A stretch of DNA of 64,000 bases from Oscillospiraceae bacterium (GTDB taxonomy: Bacteria; Bacillota; Clostridia; Oscillospirales; Oscillospiraceae), in NCBI GenBank assembly GCA_015067835.1, contig SVLS01000005.1:1-64000 (forward strand), read 5' to 3'. The position numbers and the translations under genes are program-made. Under the pieces are notes generated by a model that saw nothing but the letters and a program-made list of their open reading frames with translations, made no database searches and had not been told where the DNA came from. Within the stretch, counting starts at the first letter, position 1. Each line of letters opens with the position of its first letter. Shown piece after piece: positions 9,333 to 18,597 of the stretch.

Positions 9333-10397
9333 ATGAACGAAGTAATCAAGCAATTTAAGGTTCGGGGCGAAAGTGCCCAATGCAGCCGTTTTGGCTGCGG
9401 CCACATCAATGAAACCTATCTGGTTACCTGTGATTCCGGTTTGACCTATATTCTGCAGAAAATAAACAAGAATATTTTCACCCGTCCGGAGGAACTGATG
9501 GGGAATATTGCGGCCATCACGGAATTTCTGGCGAAGAACAGCGATGACCCCAGAAGCTCTATGCATCTGGTACCCACTCTGGAAGGGAAGGCCTACTATA
9601 AGGATGCCCAGGGCGAATACTGGAGAATGTATGATTTTGTTCATTCTACAGTTTGCCTGCAGAAGGCAGAAACTGCTAAGGATTTTTATTATTCCGGTTT
9701 GGCATTCGGAAAGTTCCAGGGTCGGCTGGCACAATTCCCGGCGCAGACGCTGAAAGAACCCATTGTGGATTTCCACAATACCCGCGCCCGCTTTGCTCAG
9801 CTTCACGCCGCTCTGGAAAAGAATTATGAAGGACGTGCGGCTCTGTGCGAAAAGGAAATTGCCTTCGCCCTTTCTCTGGAGAAGGAAGGCGGTGTCATCG
9901 TAGACAAGCTGGAAAGCGGGGAGCTGCCTCTGCGCGTTACCCATAACGACACCAAGCTGAACAACATTCTGTTTGATTACGACAGCAGAACGCCTTTGTG
10001 TGTCATTGACCTGGACACCATTATGCCCGGTTCTTCTTTGTACGATTTTGGTGATTCCATTCGCTTTGGTGCATCCACGGCAGCGGAGGATGAGAAGGAT
10101 CTGGACAAGGTCTGGTGTGATATGGAATTGTTCCGCACCTACACCCAGGGCTTCCTGGAGGGCTGCGGCGGCAACCTGACCGATTTGGAGGTACAGATGT
10201 TGCCTATGGGTGCCAAAATTATGACCCTTGAATGTGGCATCCGTTTCCTTGCGGACTACCTCAACGGTGATACCTATTTCAGAACCCATTACGAAGGTCA
10301 GAATCTGGATCGCTGCCGGACGCAGTTCAAGCTGGTGGCGGATATGGAAAGCAAATGGGAAGAAATGGCGAAAATCGTAAACGAATGTGCAAAATAA
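9333..10397 (+). CDS. nahK: N-acetylhexosamine 1-kinase-like aminoglycoside phosphotransferase-fold kinase
   Basis: FGCGHINETYLV, LRVTHNDTKLNNILFD, VIDLDTIMPGSSLYDFGDSIR motifs; downstream of GH112. Confidence 0.85.
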   Translation: MNEVIKQFKVRGESAQCSRFGCGHINETYLVTCDSGLTYILQKINKNIFTRPEELMGNIAAITEFLAKNSDDPRSSMHLVPTLEGKAYYKDAQGEYWRMYDFVHSTVCLQKAETAKDFYYSGLAFGKFQGRLAQFPAQTLKEPIVDFHNTRARFAQLHAALEKNYEGRAALCEKEIAFALSLEKEGGVIVDKLESGELPLRVTHNDTKLNNILFDYDSRTPLCVIDLDTIMPGSSLYDFGDSIRFGASTAAEDEKDLDKVWCDMELFRTYTQGFLEGCGGNLTDLEVQMLPMGAKIMTLECGIRFLADYLNGDTYFRTHYEGQNLDRCRTQFKLVADMESKWEEMAKIVNECAK

Positions 10398-10404
10398 AAG
10401 AGTA

Positions 10405-10436
10405 AGGCGGTTGCATCAGCAACCGCCTCTTTTTAT
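10405..10436. terminator. Bidirectional rho-independent terminator
   Basis: AGGCGGTTGC atcag GCAACCGCCT plus T-run. Confidence 0.85.
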
Positions 10437-10942
10437 ATTTTTTGATAAAGACCAGTCAATAGCTTCCGCAATGGAACGAAAAGTAACAGGGCAATGACAA
10501 AATTGCCGCCGCAATGCATAAGGTCAAAGGAAATGCCTGAAATCCACTTGGTAACGGCATAGCTGAACCCTCCGATGAACACATCCACCGGCGCACAGAA
10601 TGCGCCAAAGAGCAAGCCGAAAAAGGCAGACAGAATGGCCCAGCCAATAAAGTGGGTCATAGACCGCAGTGCTATCGAAACCAGCGCCAAAATCAGCCAA
10701 ATATACAAATAGTTGATATTCCATAGGCCGAAGCCGTAGAATAGGATCTCCATTCCCACAAAAATATAGATGGGATACAGGCACTTCCAGCCAAAGACAA
10801 CAGCAAACAGCATCACCAGCAGGCTGACCGGCTCAATATTCGGCAACGGCCCCATCACGACCTGAAGTGCGAAGGTCAGAGCTCCCAGTACTCCGAACAG
10901 CACAATTTCCTTGATGGTTAAAAATTTACGATGCGAAGCCAT
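10433..10942 (-). CDS. ECF transporter S component, candidate corrinoid/cobalamin transporter
   Basis: Six-TM-like small protein overlapping the DUF4430 gene, downstream of a cobalamin riboswitch. Confidence 0.7.
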   Translation of the reverse strand: MASHRKFLTIKEIVLFGVLGALTFALQVVMGPLPNIEPVSLLVMLFAVVFGWKCLYPIYIFVGMEILFYGFGLWNINYLYIWLILALVSIALRSMTHFIGWAILSAFFGLLFGAFCAPVDVFIGGFSYAVTKWISGISFDLMHCGGNFVIALLLFVPLRKLLTGLYQKI

Positions 10943-11327
10943 TGATATATTCCAAAGTAAAGGAATCGCCGTCTGCGATTACCTGTTCGTTGATGCCGAC
11001 GGTGGTCATTTCATCGCCTTTATAAATGCCCCACCAGCCTTCATCCTCAGCCCAGACAGCGGTTTCACCGTCAACGGTATCAAACATGCCGTTTACGATA
11101 TTTCCTTCGGGAATCAGACCCTTTGCCACCAGCAGGGGACCGAGGTAGGTCTCATCGGTTTGATAGGTAAATTCTTTTTTACTGTCATCCTTGTGTACCA
11201 CCGTAATGGTGATGGTTTTTGCGCCTTCTTGAGGCTGGGGACGGTTGAAGAAGAAAATTCCCGCCATCACAGCCACCACTAACACGAGGGCAACGGCACT
11301 TAATACAATCCAGATTTTTTTGTTCAT
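10926..11327 (-). CDS. DUF4430 (transcobalamin-like) domain membrane-anchored protein
   Basis: N-terminal TM, then EWTDETYLGPLLVAKGLIPE-type and WGIYKGDEMTTVGINEQVIADGDSFTLEY motifs typical of DUF4430. Confidence 0.75.
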   Translation of the reverse strand: MNKKIWIVLSAVALVLVVAVMAGIFFFNRPQPQEGAKTITITVVHKDDSKKEFTYQTDETYLGPLLVAKGLIPEGNIVNGMFDTVDGETAVWAEDEGWWGIYKGDEMTTVGINEQVIADGDSFTLEYINGFAS

Positions 11328-11351
11328 ATTTTTTCCTCCTAAAACAATGAA

Positions 11352-11377
11352 GCTGCGGTGCCAAATGACACCGCAGC
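11352..11377 (-). promoter_or_regulatory. Hairpin between riboswitch aptamer and RBS (candidate expression platform)
   Basis: GCTGCGGTG ... CACCGCAGC 9-bp stem directly upstream of the RBS on the minus strand. Confidence 0.5.
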
Positions 11378-11430
11378 CGTTTTTCTGCGACAAACGCACT
11401 CCCTTGTAGTCACGCAAGGAAGGGGAAACC

Positions 11431-11629
11431 CGTTTCGTAGGTCTTCTGACTTGTGGGTTCTGATGCTGGGAACATCTGCAGCAATTCTCTGCCTTCCCGG
11501 ATGACTCCAGTGACTGGCTTTCGCCAAAAGAGAATGCCTAACCACATACAGCGGCGGTACCGTTCGGGATTTACACCCGATTATCTTGTTCAGCAGATGG
11601 GGTTCTTCGCCACACCTGCCACGAAACAG
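11431..11629 (-). ncRNA. Cobalamin (B12) riboswitch
   Basis: Minus strand contains GTGTAAATCCCGAACGGTACCGCCGCTGTA, GCCAGTCACT, GGAAGGC and B12 box AAGTCAGAAGACCTAC; P1 pairing ACGAAAC/GTTTCGT. Confidence 0.93.
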
Positions 11630-11673
11630 TTATCAAATTGTCGTGGTGATTATAGCATATTGCAGACTTCTTG

Positions 11674-12315
11674 TCAACAGAACAGGCGACCGCGACAGAA
11701 GAAATTGCAAAGCCAACAAAGAATCAGATTGGTGCAAAGGCTTCCACCGACCCGGAAGCCGCGGTAGTTTCCGGCGTGCTCCCGGTAGGTACTGCCGCCA
11801 TTTTCAATGGCCTGCAGAACATGCAGATACTCATAATTGTCCGGCTCCATAGAAACAGCTTTACGAATATGTTCCAAAGCAGTTACCTGATTGCCCAAAC
11901 CATTGTGGGCCAGAGCGCTGATGTAGTACCAGCGGCCATTGCGCTCCTGAGAATTGCTTAAAATGTTGATGGCCTCCTGATATCTGCCCATCCGTACATA
12001 TTGATAGGCGGCACTCTGATACCGGTCACCGGTTTCCTGCTCCGTGTAGCTGCGCTGGCCGTAAAAACCACCAAAGGGGTCATAGCCGTAACCGTAGCCA
12101 CCGGCGTTGCCCTGGGCTTGTCCTGCCTTTTCAGGATTTTTGATTTGCTCATAGGCGGCATTGATTTCCTGCATTTTCTGGGCGGCAGCCTTGTCCCCCG
12201 GATTGAGGTCAGGATGGTACTTCTTCGCCAGCTTTCGGTATGCTTTTTTGATTTCTTCATCCGTTGCATTGGGGCTGACGCCCAAGACCTGATAAGGGTC
12301 CTTACTCACGGCCAT
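11674..12315 (-). CDS. J-domain (DnaJ-like) protein with TPR-like region and Cys-rich C-terminus
   Basis: [36 protein letters not shown] with HPD motif. Confidence 0.88.
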   Translation of the reverse strand: MAVSKDPYQVLGVSPNATDEEIKKAYRKLAKKYHPDLNPGDKAAAQKMQEINAAYEQIKNPEKAGQAQGNAGGYGYGYDPFGGFYGQRSYTEQETGDRYQSAAYQYVRMGRYQEAINILSNSQERNGRWYYISALAHNGLGNQVTALEHIRKAVSMEPDNYEYLHVLQAIENGGSTYREHAGNYRGFRVGGSLCTNLILCWLCNFFCRGRLFC

Positions 12316-13132
12316 CCCTCCCTTCTTCTTTCTTTCTCTTGAAATTCCCCCAAACACCGCTGTATAAGATGTTATCCAGCAGCGCTTTGTCCTGCACCAG
12401 GGGCAGCTTCTCAAATTCTTCTGTGCATCGGCTCATTGCCAGCACCAGATAATCTTCCCAGCGGCTCCAATCCTCGCTGCAGCCCATTGCCACATAAGGA
12501 TTGTACTTTTTCTTGCGCAGGTCCCGACGGTAATCCACTGCGGCATCAGCAAGATAAATGAATCGACCCAGACCCATTCCCATCCGGCGTAATGTGGGAG
12601 CCCACATATCCTCGTCATATACCAGCAATTCGCCCATCAGAGTCCCAAAGGAATTGGCAAGCAGGTCAGGGTTGGAGCAGTTTTCCTCCTCCAGAGTGCG
12701 GATTTGAGCAATGCAGTCAGAAATAGCCCGGCATTGCCGTGGATAATGTTGGGCAATCTGTTCGTAATTGGAACCGAATATTCCGGTTTTGATTTTTGCC
12801 GACAAAGACTGGTCGTCATTCCAATCGTCCTGCGCCTTATAATAGGCCAGAGCAACATTCATATCGGCGGCATATTGGATAAATGTATTGTCCACCCAGG
12901 GGCGTGGGCGGAGCGGGTGCATGGAACAGGCTCGCTTCCCGTCTGTTTCTTCCGGTTCGTACAGGCTCATTAAAAGCAGCGCAAGAAAAGCCATATCATA
13001 GCTTAGTCCCAAGCGTGCCGTCTGGGAGGTACGAATGCGAATCTGCCGGCAAATGCCGCAGTAAACGGTCTGGTAACGATGCTGCTGTTCTTTTGTAAGC
13101 TCTTTAAAACTGGCGGTCACAAATCCAAACAT
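12302..13132 (-). CDS. DUF5685 family protein
   Basis: [32 protein letters not shown] start; 14-bp overlap with the J-domain gene. Confidence 0.75.
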   Translation of the reverse strand: MFGFVTASFKELTKEQQHRYQTVYCGICRQIRIRTSQTARLGLSYDMAFLALLLMSLYEPEETDGKRACSMHPLRPRPWVDNTFIQYAADMNVALAYYKAQDDWNDDQSLSAKIKTGIFGSNYEQIAQHYPRQCRAISDCIAQIRTLEEENCSNPDLLANSFGTLMGELLVYDEDMWAPTLRRMGMGLGRFIYLADAAVDYRRDLRKKKYNPYVAMGCSEDWSRWEDYLVLAMSRCTEEFEKLPLVQDKALLDNILYSGVWGNFKRKKEEGRDGRE

Positions 13133-13194
13133 GTTAATTCCCCCTCTGTATTGTATCATAAAAAACAGATATGAACAGAGGTTAAACGAAATAA

Positions 13195-14016
13195 TTATTT
13201 TTTCATCAAAAAGCGGTTCAATGCGCCGCCGCAGAACAAAATCCACAGGCAGAAATACAGCCAAAGCATACTCAGCGCCACCATATACACGGAGCCGTAG
13301 ATGCTGGAATAGCTGGAAAAGTACTCCACATAGGTGGAAAACAGCTTCGAGAATAAGAACCACCCGGCAGAGGTGAAAACAGCGCCGGGGAAGCTGTCAG
13401 AAAACTTGTTCTTGCGGTTGGGCAGTGCCATAAACATAGCGGTAAAAAGGGCCGTTTGCAGCAGCAACAGAAGCACAAAGCGCAGGTCGATGATTTCCAG
13501 CCAAAACACCCAAAATGCGCCTTCCAGGGGAGGGAGCATTTCCAGGATGGAGCTGCCAAACACATTAAGCACCAGCGTCAGTATCAGCACCAGTAAAAAT
13601 AAAAACGTATACAGTACGCTGATGGCGCGGGTATAAAAGTACCCTCTGTTTTCCTGCACGCCGTAAATGGCGTTCAGCCCCATAAGCAAACCGTAAATCC
13701 CCCGGCTGGCTGACCACAGCACACCAATGGCAGAGATGGAAACCACCGTCCGCGAGGTATAGGCGTATGCGCTGATAATCAGCCGTTCTGCTGCCGGCAG
13801 TAAGGCATCAGGGACGACACCGGAGAGCAGCGAAAGCAGATCTCCGGCATCCATCCCGGTATAGCGAAGCAGCCCCAGCAAAAGCACCAGCGTGGGGAAT
13901 ACGGATAAAACGATAAAATAACCTGCGTGGGCGGCATAAAGCCCAATTTGCATTTGCCGGACTTGGTCCAGATAGGACCAGATATGCCCAATCAGGCCAC
14001 CTTTGGGAATTTTCAT
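13195..14016 (-). CDS. YihY/virulence factor BrkB family membrane protein
   Basis: AAHAGYFIVLSVFPTLVLLLGLLRYTG and following TM pattern. Confidence 0.85.
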   Translation of the reverse strand: MKIPKGGLIGHIWSYLDQVRQMQIGLYAAHAGYFIVLSVFPTLVLLLGLLRYTGMDAGDLLSLLSGVVPDALLPAAERLIISAYAYTSRTVVSISAIGVLWSASRGIYGLLMGLNAIYGVQENRGYFYTRAISVLYTFLFLLVLILTLVLNVFGSSILEMLPPLEGAFWVFWLEIIDLRFVLLLLLQTALFTAMFMALPNRKNKFSDSFPGAVFTSAGWFLFSKLFSTYVEYFSSYSSIYGSVYMVALSMLWLYFCLWILFCGGALNRFLMKK

Positions 14017-14145
14017 GATCTTCCCTCCCTTTGTCCTTTTAGGATATGCAGGAAAAGGAAAAACTACAACACGCAGCTGTAATTTTTTGGAAGATTCTAG
14101 CCTTCAACGGGAAAATTCAAAGAAATAGCTGGAAAAACGACAGAT

Positions 14146-16836
14146 TTACAGTTTGTTCTTACCAAGCTTCCGCTGGAACAGTTTGACGATTTCAACCAGA
14201 GGAATGATGAGGAATGCCAGACCCAAGGAAATCAGATAGGCCTTGGGCTCCAGGTGGGTAAAGCCAAACAGATTAGATAGAACATCAATTTCCACAACGG
14301 CGGTAGTCAGCACGAAGGAACCCAGCATTGCAGCGTACAGTGCCCAGTTCTGGTGGCCCTTAAATACCAGGCCCACAGAGGATTGCCGCTGAGAGCGCAT
14401 ATTGAAGGAATGGAAAATTTCGCACATCGCCATTGTGAAGAAGGCCATGGTCATACCTTCTGCGCTGTTTTCAATATTGCCCAGCAGCAGCTTACCGGTT
14501 TCCAGATACTCGCCGATATAAAAGGCAATGACCGTCAGCAGAGTGACAAGGAAGCCCTGGTAAACCACATCGAAGCCAAGCCCGCCGGCAAAGATGCCAT
14601 CATTTTTTCCGCGGGGCTTGCGGTTCATAATATTTCGCTCCGGCTTCTCCAAGCCCAACGCCAGGGCGGGGATGGAGTCCGTTACCAGATTGATAAACAG
14701 CAGGTGGGGCGCTTCCAAAATGGTGAAGCTCATTATGGTTGCATAGAAAATAGCCAAAACCTCGGATAAATTGGAGCCCAGCAGGAACTGAACAGCCTTT
14801 CGAATGTTGTCATAAATCCGTCTGCCTTCGCCCACCGCAGAAACAATGGTGGCAAAATTATCGTCTGCCAGCACCATATCCGCTACATTTTTGGTAACAT
14901 CTGTACCGGTAATGCCCATACCGACACCAATGTCTGCGGACTTGATGGAAGGTGCGTCGTTAACACCGTCACCGGTCATTGCAGTGACATAGCCCTTGGC
15001 ACGCCAACAGTTGACGATGCGGGTCTTGTGCTCCGGCTGCACTCTGGCATAGACGGAAATAGTCTCTATCATTGCGGAGAATTCTTCATCGGACAGCTTA
15101 TCAATGTCGCTGCCCATCATCGCCTGGGAATCATCCGTCAGGATGCCCAGCTCCCGGGCAATCGCCTTGGCGGTATTGATGTGGTCGCCGGTAATCATAA
15201 TGGGACGGATGCCGGCGGTGCGGCACTCCACAATGGCATCCTTTACTTCAGGACGAATAGGGTCAATCATTCCCGTTAAGCCGATAAAAATCAGGTTGTT
15301 TTCAAGAGCGGCGGCTTCATATTCCGCAGGAGCTTCCTCGTACAGCTTGTAGGCAACAGCGAAAACACGCAGAGCCTTATTGCCCATACGGGTATTCTCT
15401 GCCATAATGGTATTCCGCAATTCATCATTCAAGGCAACAACAGCGCCATCAACATAGGCGTGGGTGCACTTTTTCAGGATTTCGTCCGGGGCACCCTTGG
15501 TGAATTGACGCCATTGTTTGCCGTCCTGATGGACGGTGGACATCATTTTCCGACCGGAGTCAAAGGGAACCTCTCCCACTCTGGGATAAGCGGCGGCCAA
15601 ATCGGCTTTTTTCAGTCCTAAGGTGGCGGCGTAATTGATGAGTGCAACCTCGTCAGGCTCACCGCTGCCCTTGCCGTTTTCGTCCACTTCTGCGTTGGTG
15701 CAAAGTGCCATTGCGGTTGCCAGCATTTTTTCGTCCGGGGCGTAGTGATCCACAACAGTCATCACATTCTGTGTCAAGGTGCCCGTTTTGTCAGAGCAGA
15801 TAATCTGGGTACAGCCCAGGGTTTCCACAGCCGTCATCCGGCGGATGATGGCATTTTTCTTGGACATATTGGTGACGCCGATGGACAGCACGATGGTCAT
15901 AACTGCCACCAGACCTTCCGGGATGGCGGCAACAGCCAGGGCAATGGCGGTGATGAAGGAGTGCAGTGCGACATTCAAAAATTGCGCACCCTCACCGCCC
16001 AGAAAATACTGCGTTACAATGTTATAGGCAAAAATAACAGCACAGACGCCGATAACCAGCTTGGTCAGGATCCGGGACAGCTCCTCCAGCTTGATTTCCA
16101 GCGGTGTTTTACCGTCCTCGGCCTGGGAAATCGCATCAGCGATTTTGCCCATTTCCGTATCCATTCCGGTGGCAACAACCACAGCCTTGCCACGACCGTA
16201 AACCAAGGTAGAGCCCATATAAGCCATGTTCTTGCGGTCGCCCAAAGAAATCTCCATTCCCTGATTCTGTCCCAGGGTGAGAGCCTGCACCAATTTATTA
16301 ACCGGGACAGATTCACCGGTAAGTGCGGCCTCTTCAATTTTCATACTGGCGCATTCAAAAATGCGGCAATCAGCGGGGATGGCATCACCTGCATCCAGAA
16401 TAATCACATCACCGACCACCAAATCCTCGCTTTTGACAAGTACGATTTTCCCGTCCCGTAAGGTTTTGGTGGTGGCAGCAGACATTTTCTGCAATGCTTC
16501 TACTGCTTTTTCAGCCTTGCTTTCCTGTATCACGCCCAGAACGGCATTGATCAGCACCACGGCAAGAATGATAATGGAATCGGTCGGAACAACAAACTGC
16601 CGTGCCTCTACCATTTCTGTTACAGCAGAAATGACAGCGGCCACAAGAAGAATGATAATCATGGGGTCCTTCATTTGGTTGAAGAACCGGGTGAGCATAG
16701 AATCCTTCTTCGCTTCTGCCAATTTGTTTTTTCCGTTGCGCTCCAATCGGGCAGCAGCCTCTTGAGAGGTCAGACCGGCCGGACTGGACTGGACATCTTG
16801 AAATACAGCTTCTGCTGATTCAAGATAGTGTTTCAT
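14146..16836 (-). CDS. Cation-translocating P-type ATPase, Ca2+ (PMCA/SERCA-like) type
   Basis: TGES, ICSDKTGTLTQN, MTGDGVNDAPSIKSADIGVGMG motifs. Confidence 0.93.
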   Translation of the reverse strand: MKHYLESAEAVFQDVQSSPAGLTSQEAAARLERNGKNKLAEAKKDSMLTRFFNQMKDPMIIILLVAAVISAVTEMVEARQFVVPTDSIIILAVVLINAVLGVIQESKAEKAVEALQKMSAATTKTLRDGKIVLVKSEDLVVGDVIILDAGDAIPADCRIFECASMKIEEAALTGESVPVNKLVQALTLGQNQGMEISLGDRKNMAYMGSTLVYGRGKAVVVATGMDTEMGKIADAISQAEDGKTPLEIKLEELSRILTKLVIGVCAVIFAYNIVTQYFLGGEGAQFLNVALHSFITAIALAVAAIPEGLVAVMTIVLSIGVTNMSKKNAIIRRMTAVETLGCTQIICSDKTGTLTQNVMTVVDHYAPDEKMLATAMALCTNAEVDENGKGSGEPDEVALINYAATLGLKKADLAAAYPRVGEVPFDSGRKMMSTVHQDGKQWRQFTKGAPDEILKKCTHAYVDGAVVALNDELRNTIMAENTRMGNKALRVFAVAYKLYEEAPAEYEAAALENNLIFIGLTGMIDPIRPEVKDAIVECRTAGIRPIMITGDHINTAKAIARELGILTDDSQAMMGSDIDKLSDEEFSAMIETISVYARVQPEHKTRIVNCWRAKGYVTAMTGDGVNDAPSIKSADIGVGMGITGTDVTKNVADMVLADDNFATIVSAVGEGRRIYDNIRKAVQFLLGSNLSEVLAIFYATIMSFTILEAPHLLFINLVTDSIPALALGLEKPERNIMNRKPRGKNDGIFAGGLGFDVVYQGFLVTLLTVIAFYIGEYLETGKLLLGNIENSAEGMTMAFFTMAMCEIFHSFNMRSQRQSSVGLVFKGHQNWALYAAMLGSFVLTTAVVEIDVLSNLFGFTHLEPKAYLISLGLAFLIIPLVEIVKLFQRKLGKNKL

Positions 16837-16888
16837 GGTACATCCCTTTCCTTTTTGCAAAATAGTTACCAAAAGATGGTAAAATATA

Positions 16889-16917
16889 ATTATATACTCA
16901 AACCGGGAGCTTGTAAA
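16889..16917 (-). promoter_or_regulatory. Predicted promoter of the P-type ATPase with downstream inverted repeat
   Basis: Minus strand TTTACA, 17 bp, TATAAT; TTACCA aaaga TGGTAA at 16866-16882. Confidence 0.6.
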
Positions 16918-17014
16918 TAGCTTCCGGATTTGCTAAATGTTAAATTACAGAAAATAAAATTTGAATAAAAGTAGTATGTCCGTTTTTTGAGAGATTCTCT
17001 CCAAAGGGGAAAAA

Positions 17015-17040
17015 GAAAGCATCGCAGGTGCGATGCTTTC
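17015..17040 (-). terminator. gdhA terminator hairpin
   Basis: GAAAGCATCGC aggt GCGATGCTTTC with T-rich tail on the minus strand. Confidence 0.75.
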
Positions 17041-17050
17041 TTGTCATATT

Positions 17051-18400
17051 TTAGATGATGCCCTGCTCCATCATGGCAGTGGCAACCTTCTTGAAGCCTG
17101 CAATGTTGGCACCGGCCACCAGGTTATAGCCCAGACCGTATTCCTCTGCGCATTCCACAGAAGCACGGTGGATTTCCTTCATCATTGCGTGCAGCCGCTC
17201 GTCAACTTCCTCAGCAGTCCAGGCAAGACGCTCAGAGTTCTGGCTCATTTCCATAGCAGAAACGCCAACGCCGCCGGCGTTAACAGCCTTGGAAGGAGCA
17301 ACGATCATATTGGGCTGTGCCATCATGTATTCCAGAGCCTCGTTGCTGGTGGGCATATTGGCAACCTCGATGTAATACTTGATGCCGTTTGCCACGATCT
17401 TTTCAGCAGAAGCCATCAGAACATCGTTCTGTGTTGCGGCGGGCATAATCACATCCACCTTGCAGCCCCAGGGCTTTTCACCGGGGAAGAACTGGCAGCC
17501 GAACTTGTCAGCATAGTCCTGTACGCGGTTGCGGCCGGAGGAGCGCATTTCCAGCATATAGTTTACCTTTTCCTCTGTGGCCACGCCATCGGGATCGTAG
17601 ATGTAACCGTCAGGGCCGGAGAGGGTAACCACCTTGGCGCCCAGCTGCATTGCCTTCTTACAAATACCCCAAGCCACGTTGCCGAAGCCGGAGACGGCAA
17701 TGGTCTTGCCCTGAATATCTTCACCCTCGTGAGCGAGGACTTCCTGTAAGTAGTAAATAGCACCGTAGCCGGTAGCCTCAGGACGGAGAATAGAACCGCC
17801 GTAGGTAAGACCCTTGCCGGTCAGAACGCCGTTTTCCCAAACGCCCTTCAGACGGCGGTACTGGCCATACAGATAACCGATTTCACGCATACCCACGCCG
17901 ATGTCGCCGGCAGGAACGTCGCAGTCAGGTCCGATGAACCGATACAGAGCAGACATATAGCTCTGGCAGAAATTCATAATTTCCCGATCGGACTTGCCGG
18001 AGGGATCAAAGTCAGCGCCGCCCTTGCCGCCGCCCAGAGGCAGACCGGTGAGGGCGTTCTTGAAGGTCTGTTCAAAGCCCAGGAATTTCATAACGCTTTC
18101 ATTCACAGTGGGGTGGAAGCGCAGGCCGCCCTTATAAGGACCGATTGCACCGTTAAACTGGCAGCGGTAACCGGTGTTGGTGTGGGGCTTGCCCTGATCG
18201 TCAATCCAGACGACGCGGAAGGAGAAGGTGCGATCCGGCTCTACCATACGGTTGAGCAGGTCGGCGGCTTCATACTCCGGATGGGCATCCATCACAGGAG
18301 AAAGGGAAGATAAAACCTCCCGAACGGTCTGCACAAATTCCGGTTGTGCGCTGTGTTTTTTCTCTACATTTTTAATAACACTTTCGATATAAGCATTCAT
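17051..18400 (-). CDS. gdhA: NADP-specific glutamate dehydrogenase
   Basis: PYKGGLRFHPTVNESVMKFLGFEQTFKNALTGLPLGGGKGGADFDPSGKSD motif. Confidence 0.95.
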   Translation of the reverse strand: MNAYIESVIKNVEKKHSAQPEFVQTVREVLSSLSPVMDAHPEYEAADLLNRMVEPDRTFSFRVVWIDDQGKPHTNTGYRCQFNGAIGPYKGGLRFHPTVNESVMKFLGFEQTFKNALTGLPLGGGKGGADFDPSGKSDREIMNFCQSYMSALYRFIGPDCDVPAGDIGVGMREIGYLYGQYRRLKGVWENGVLTGKGLTYGGSILRPEATGYGAIYYLQEVLAHEGEDIQGKTIAVSGFGNVAWGICKKAMQLGAKVVTLSGPDGYIYDPDGVATEEKVNYMLEMRSSGRNRVQDYADKFGCQFFPGEKPWGCKVDVIMPAATQNDVLMASAEKIVANGIKYYIEVANMPTSNEALEYMMAQPNMIVAPSKAVNAGGVGVSAMEMSQNSERLAWTAEEVDERLHAMMKEIHRASVECAEEYGLGYNLVAGANIAGFKKVATAMMEQGII

Positions 18401-18529
18401 AAAAGACGCCTCCTTCAATTTATGCTGAGCCAAGCACCGGTGCAGGGCTACAAACATTGACATTCTAGCACCAACGGGATTATTTGTCAATGGGATTTCC
18501 AAATAATAAAAACATTTGTATTCAGGGGG

Positions 18530-18575
18530 TTGACAAAATGAGGATATTATAGTATTATTGTATACAATTATACAA
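18530..18575 (+). promoter_or_regulatory. Promoter with overlapping GntR-type operator
   Basis: TTGACA (18530-18535), 17 bp, TATTAT (18553-18558); palindrome ATTGTATACAAT (18557-18568) and TTGTATA-caat-TATACAA (18558-18575). Confidence 0.65.
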
Positions 18576-18597
18576 GACCTGAGAAAGGGGAACCGTT

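Noticed and set aside
16837-17010. Possible yybP-ykoY (Mn2+) riboswitch upstream of the P-type ATPase
   Set aside because: No recognisable yybP-ykoY core in the leader; only a promoter, a short hairpin and an inverted repeat are seen.
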